This document shows positions 61,023-64,000 of a DNA stretch of 64,000 nt, piece by piece. The stretch's first letter is position 1, and the number at the start of each line of letters is the position of its first letter. The DNA is from Paraktedonobacter sp035294465 (GTDB lineage: Bacteria > Chloroflexota > Ktedonobacteria > Ktedonobacterales > Ktedonobacteraceae). The stretch lies in assembly GCA_035294465.1 (NCBI GenBank), contig DATGKW010000217.1, forward strand, positions 38,250 through 102,249. Reading direction: 5' to 3'. The notes under the pieces were generated by a model that saw only the letters and a list, made by a program, of their open reading frames with translations, was not told where the DNA came from and did no database searches. A program made the position numbers and the translations under genes.

Positions 61023-61880
61023 ATGATTTCTCTTCGTACACGCACTATGCAACAGAGCAAACCTGACACAAACGGCAGTGAAGAGCCAGTTGCCGGCGCG
61101 GGCGGCGGCATCTCTCTCAAAGTCGAAGGTGTAAGCAAAGCGTTCGCCGGACGCGCGGGCAACGTCCAGGCGCTGGCCAGCATCGATATGACGGTCCGCG
61201 CCGGAGAGTTCGTGTGCTTGCTTGGACCAAGTGGCTGTGGTAAGTCAACGCTGCTCAGCCTGATCGCCGGCCTTGAACCGGCCAGCACAGGCACGATCTG
61301 GGCAGATGGCCACAAGGTGACGGGGGCGGGACCTGATCGGGTGCTGCTCTTCCAGGAAGGAGCGCTTTTCCCCTGGCTTGATGTCCAGCGCAACGTCGAG
61401 TTTGGCCTGCGCCACGCCGGAGTACCCGCGAAAGAACGCGCAGCCCGCGCCCGGCATTTTCTTGAGCTAGTACACTTACAGGACTTTGCGCATAGCTATG
61501 TCCATCAGCTATCCGGCGGCATGCGCCAGCGCGTAGCCATTGCCCGCGCACTGGCGCTCAATCCCGCCGTTCTGTTGATGGATGAACCATTCGGTGCGTT
61601 GGACGCTCTGACTCGCGACCTCCTGCAAACCGAACTGGAAGGAATCTGGGCAGCCACCAGCAAGACGGTGATTTTTGTGACGCACAATGTGCGCGAGGCC
61701 GTAGCATTGGGAGACCGCGTACTTGTGTTCTCACCGCGTCCAGGGTGTATCATCGGAGAGTTTCCCGTCGATTTGCCTCGTCCACGTTCACTGGAGGACC
61801 ATGCGCTGGTAGATCAGGCGGCTGAGATCCTCACCGTGCTGCGCGGCGCGATGACCGTTCAGGAACAGGAGGGAGAGTAA
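61023..61880 (+). CDS. ABC transporter ATPase, SsuB/TauB type
   Basis: ATP-binding subunit of 285 residues. Walker A is GPSGCGKST, Q-loop LLFQEGALFPW, signature LSGGMRQR and Walker B VLLMDEPFGALD, the typical set of the nitrate/sulfonate/taurine importers. The N-terminal 35 residues are a polar extension. It lies 34 bases after the binding-protein gene and two bases before the permease gene. Confidence 0.92.
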   Translation: MISLRTRTMQQSKPDTNGSEEPVAGAGGGISLKVEGVSKAFAGRAGNVQALASIDMTVRAGEFVCLLGPSGCGKSTLLSLIAGLEPASTGTIWADGHKVTGAGPDRVLLFQEGALFPWLDVQRNVEFGLRHAGVPAKERAARARHFLELVHLQDFAHSYVHQLSGGMRQRVAIARALALNPAVLLMDEPFGALDALTRDLLQTELEGIWAATSKTVIFVTHNVREAVALGDRVLVFSPRPGCIIGEFPVDLPRPRSLEDHALVDQAAEILTVLRGAMTVQEQEGE

Positions 61881-61882
61881 GC

Positions 61883-62704
61883 ATGGTAAAGGGGTTAGCG
61901 TTTTTCCGGCGTACAGCAGGAGCGCAACAAACGACTCAGCAAGCCGTCGCTACCTGGGTCCGACGCCTTGCCTTCTATCTCATTTTGCTGGCGCTCTGGC
62001 AGGGTATAGTGGCGCTTGGCATCTGGCCCGGCTACGTGCTGCCTGGGCCGCTCGACGTGGCAAGTAACCTGGTTCAAGGTATTGGTAGCGGCCTCTATCT
62101 GCGGGCAGCGCTGGCCAGCCTGGAACGCCTGGCCATTGGCTACTGTATCTCGCTCTGCATCGGGATTATCCTGGGATCGTTGATCGGGCGCGTACGTATC
62201 CTTGAAGAAACCGTCGGTTCGTTGATCCTGGGTCTGCAAGCTCTGCCAAGCGTCTGCTGGCTGCCTCTGGCAATCCTCTGGTTTGGGCTGAGTGAGCAGG
62301 CCATTATCTTCGTCGTCATCATGGGCGCGCTCTTTTCGATTACGCTCAGTGTGGACGCGGGGGTAAAAAATACGCCGCCGATCTACCTCAAGGCTGGTCG
62401 CACGCTGGGAGTGCGCGGGATAGCTCTCGCGCTGCATGTGATGCTGCCTGCCGCCATGCCGACTGTGCTCAATGGCCTCAAGCAGGGCTGGAGCTTTGCC
62501 TGGCGCTCGCTGATGGCCGGCGAGTTGCTGTTTTTCACCCTCAGCCTGGGCAATTTGCTCGAAGAGGGGAGCAATCTTCAGGATACGTCTCAGGTTATCG
62601 CCGTTATGTTGCTGATTATCATTATTGGTGTTACCATTGATACCCTGGTCTTTGGCCAGCTTGAGCGTCGTGTACGCGCCCGCTGGGGATTACAGGGAGC
62701 ATAG
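61883..62704 (+). CDS. ABC transporter permease, SsuC/TauC type
   Basis: Membrane permease of 273 residues with about six helices and the binding-protein-dependent transport motif region (AGRTLGVRGIALALHVMLPAAMPTVLNGLKQG, the EAA loop). It begins two bases after the ATPase stop, so translation is coupled. It completes the importer. Confidence 0.91.
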   Translation: MVKGLAFFRRTAGAQQTTQQAVATWVRRLAFYLILLALWQGIVALGIWPGYVLPGPLDVASNLVQGIGSGLYLRAALASLERLAIGYCISLCIGIILGSLIGRVRILEETVGSLILGLQALPSVCWLPLAILWFGLSEQAIIFVVIMGALFSITLSVDAGVKNTPPIYLKAGRTLGVRGIALALHVMLPAAMPTVLNGLKQGWSFAWRSLMAGELLFFTLSLGNLLEEGSNLQDTSQVIAVMLLIIIIGVTIDTLVFGQLERRVRARWGLQGA

Positions 62705-62723
62705 GGGAGAAAGTCTCATCGCG

Positions 62724-63668
62724 ATGAAATTATTAGTCAGTTGCATTTCTACCAGACATTCGGTCCTCAAGAATCACTGGGCCAAATCGAAAGAGGAAAC
62801 GAAGCTCGCATGCCCCCTGACAACGCTAGGCAGCTTTGAAAAGCCAAAAGAAGACCTGGGCGGGGCGCTCTGCCTGCTTGAAGATATGAAACTGGAGAAG
62901 GCTGTTGATCTGAAAGTAGCGGCAGGCATGGTTGCCTCCGAAAATGGGGTCTTCGTCACCAGCTTTGATGGTATCCACGAAGCCGATCCTGATCTAGCAA
63001 CCATCAGACAAAACGTCGTCAGTCTGCCGCTTTTCAACGCTCTCCACTCGATTTCGCGCACAGAGCGCGGCTATCTTGTCGCGAGCACTGGTCTGGATCT
63101 CCTGGTAGAGTTCAATCGGGATGGGGAAGTGCTCTGGAACTGGTGGGCTACCGATCATGGATTCGAGCTCACCCCTGCCGGAACTCCTCGCTTTCTTGAT
63201 AAATTGGTCGATTACCGCACCATAAAATACGGAACGCTGAGCCAGACTACGCATGTCAATTCGGCGGCCCAGTTGCCCGACGGCAGAATCCTGGCCTCGC
63301 TTTTCCATCAGGGAACGGTCATCTCCATCGACTATGAAACAGGCGAATGGCAAACGATCCTGGAGGGCCTGGACCATCCTCACGCCGTGCGCATCCTGGA
63401 CGGGAATCACTTCACGGTCGCTGATACCGTCCACGGGAAAGCGCTATTGGTGAAGCTTGGCAAGGATGGAGCACAGGTGGAAGAAGAGGTAGACGCGGGC
63501 ACAGACTGGCTGCAAGATTGCCAGTACGACCGTGTCCACGACTGCTGGATACTGGTTGACGGGAAAAACTCACGCGTCACCTTGCGCGCGGGACGCTCAG
63601 GCGAGGCCACGCTGGACCGCTTTGACTTCGATCCAGAGTGGCGTCTGTACGAAGCGCACATACTTTAA
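62724..63668 (+). CDS. Beta-propeller-like protein of unknown function
   Basis: A 314-residue soluble protein with recurrent strand patterns (HSISRTERGYLVAST, VEFNRDGEVLWNWWA, HVNSAAQLPDGRILASLF, HPHAVRILDGNHFTVADT). The pattern is like NHL or arylsulfotransferase-type propellers (W-near-G repeats), but no catalytic His is certain. The first 40 residues are unlike these. It lies 19 bases after the permease gene, 48 before the APS kinase gene, within the sulfur operon. A sulfotransfer or sensing role is possible but unproven. Confidence 0.7.
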   Translation: MKLLVSCISTRHSVLKNHWAKSKEETKLACPLTTLGSFEKPKEDLGGALCLLEDMKLEKAVDLKVAAGMVASENGVFVTSFDGIHEADPDLATIRQNVVSLPLFNALHSISRTERGYLVASTGLDLLVEFNRDGEVLWNWWATDHGFELTPAGTPRFLDKLVDYRTIKYGTLSQTTHVNSAAQLPDGRILASLFHQGTVISIDYETGEWQTILEGLDHPHAVRILDGNHFTVADTVHGKALLVKLGKDGAQVEEEVDAGTDWLQDCQYDRVHDCWILVDGKNSRVTLRAGRSGEATLDRFDFDPEWRLYEAHIL

Positions 63669-63716
63669 AAAGGCACCATGTAAAGAGAACAGTGTATGAA
63701 AGGACGAGACATTTCT

Positions 63717-64000
63717 ATGACAACAGGCTGCACTATCTGGTTAACCGGTCTCTCCGGCGCGGGCAAAAGCACACTGGCCTGGCAGATTGAGCAACGGCTC
63801 CGGCAGCGCAATAAAAAGGTTGAGATACTTGATGGAGACATCGTGCGCACGCACTTGAGCAAAGGGCTTGGCTTCAGTCGCGAAGATCGCGATACCAACA
63901 TCAAGCGGATTGCCTTCGTGTGCAGCCTGCTTACCCGTAACGGCGTGATCTGCATTTCAGCGGCCATCTCTCCTTATCGCGAGGCGCGCGCCTGGGCACG
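63717..64000 (+). CDS. cysC: Adenylylsulfate kinase, 3' truncated by window edge
   Basis: APS kinase, which phosphorylates adenylylsulfate to PAPS. Visible features are TIWLTGLSGAGKSTLA (Walker A), LDGDIVRTHLSKGLGFSREDRDTN and VCISAAISPYREAR. About 94 residues lie within the window. ATG codons at 63696 and 63717 are both in frame; the second gives the family N-terminus but has AAAGGA at the long distance of 12 bases. The first has AAAGAG at seven bases. It extends the sulfur operon. Confidence 0.92.
   Translation, partial: MTTGCTIWLTGLSGAGKSTLAWQIEQRLRQRNKKVEILDGDIVRTHLSKGLGFSREDRDTNIKRIAFVCSLLTRNGVICISAAISPYREARAWA

Overview
The window looks like the chromosome of a Ktedonobacteria-type (Chloroflexota) soil bacterium. 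This is an inference from gene content: a zinc-ribbon/adenylate-cyclase/ATPase/TPR giant, an NHLP-clan small protein, SARP and LuxR regulators with large TPR scaffolds, and moderate GC with strong AGGAGG-type ribosome sites. No rRNA, tRNA or CRISPR was seen.

Layout. 1-8.9 kb: ordinary chromosome, with a truncated glucokinase, an alpha/beta hydrolase, a 1335-residue cyclase/ATPase regulator, a secreted GH18 chitinase and a TIM-barrel sugar isomerase. 8.9-9.7 kb: a border zone with gene relics, an inverted repeat, a 63-bp copy of the cobA 3' end, and a leftward promoter feeding two tiny ORFs. 9.8-56.0 kb: a large aromatic polyketide cluster. 56.0-64.0 kb: sulfur assimilation, with cobA, a precorrin-2 dehydrogenase and a sulfite reductase on the minus strand, divergent from a sulfonate-type ABC transporter, a beta-propeller-like protein and an APS kinase cut by the window end.

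The polyketide cluster appears to hold two type II ketosynthase systems. The first operon (10.4-19.8 kb) has KS-alpha (Cys169), a chain-length factor, a cupin cyclase, an SDR that has lost its catalytic residues, two ABM monooxygenases, a P450 and a MacB-like exporter. Its likely ACP, a fused TcmN/TcmI-type aromatase-cyclase and an anthrone-oxygenase-like protein lie at 38.3-39.8 kb. The second set (27.6-31.6 kb) has FabG, ACP, KS, CLF and FabZ, the gene complement of a highly reducing type II PKS. Dedicated accA, accD and fabD supply malonyl-ACP. Tailoring genes include two paralogous FAD hydroxylases, two glycosyltransferases, a methyltransferase, a LmbE-type deacetylase, SDRs, esterases and a DrrAB-like exporter.

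Regulation. Three BTAD/SARP-type proteins and one NarL-like regulator lie in the cluster. Six promoter regions carry a direct repeat with consensus close to nGTWACn at exactly 11-bp spacing, the architecture of SARP operators. The cluster is bracketed by 63-bp direct repeats (92% identical) of the cobA 3' end in the same orientation, and it contains a tyrosine recombinase with altered catalytic residues. This suggests that the whole region arrived as an island.
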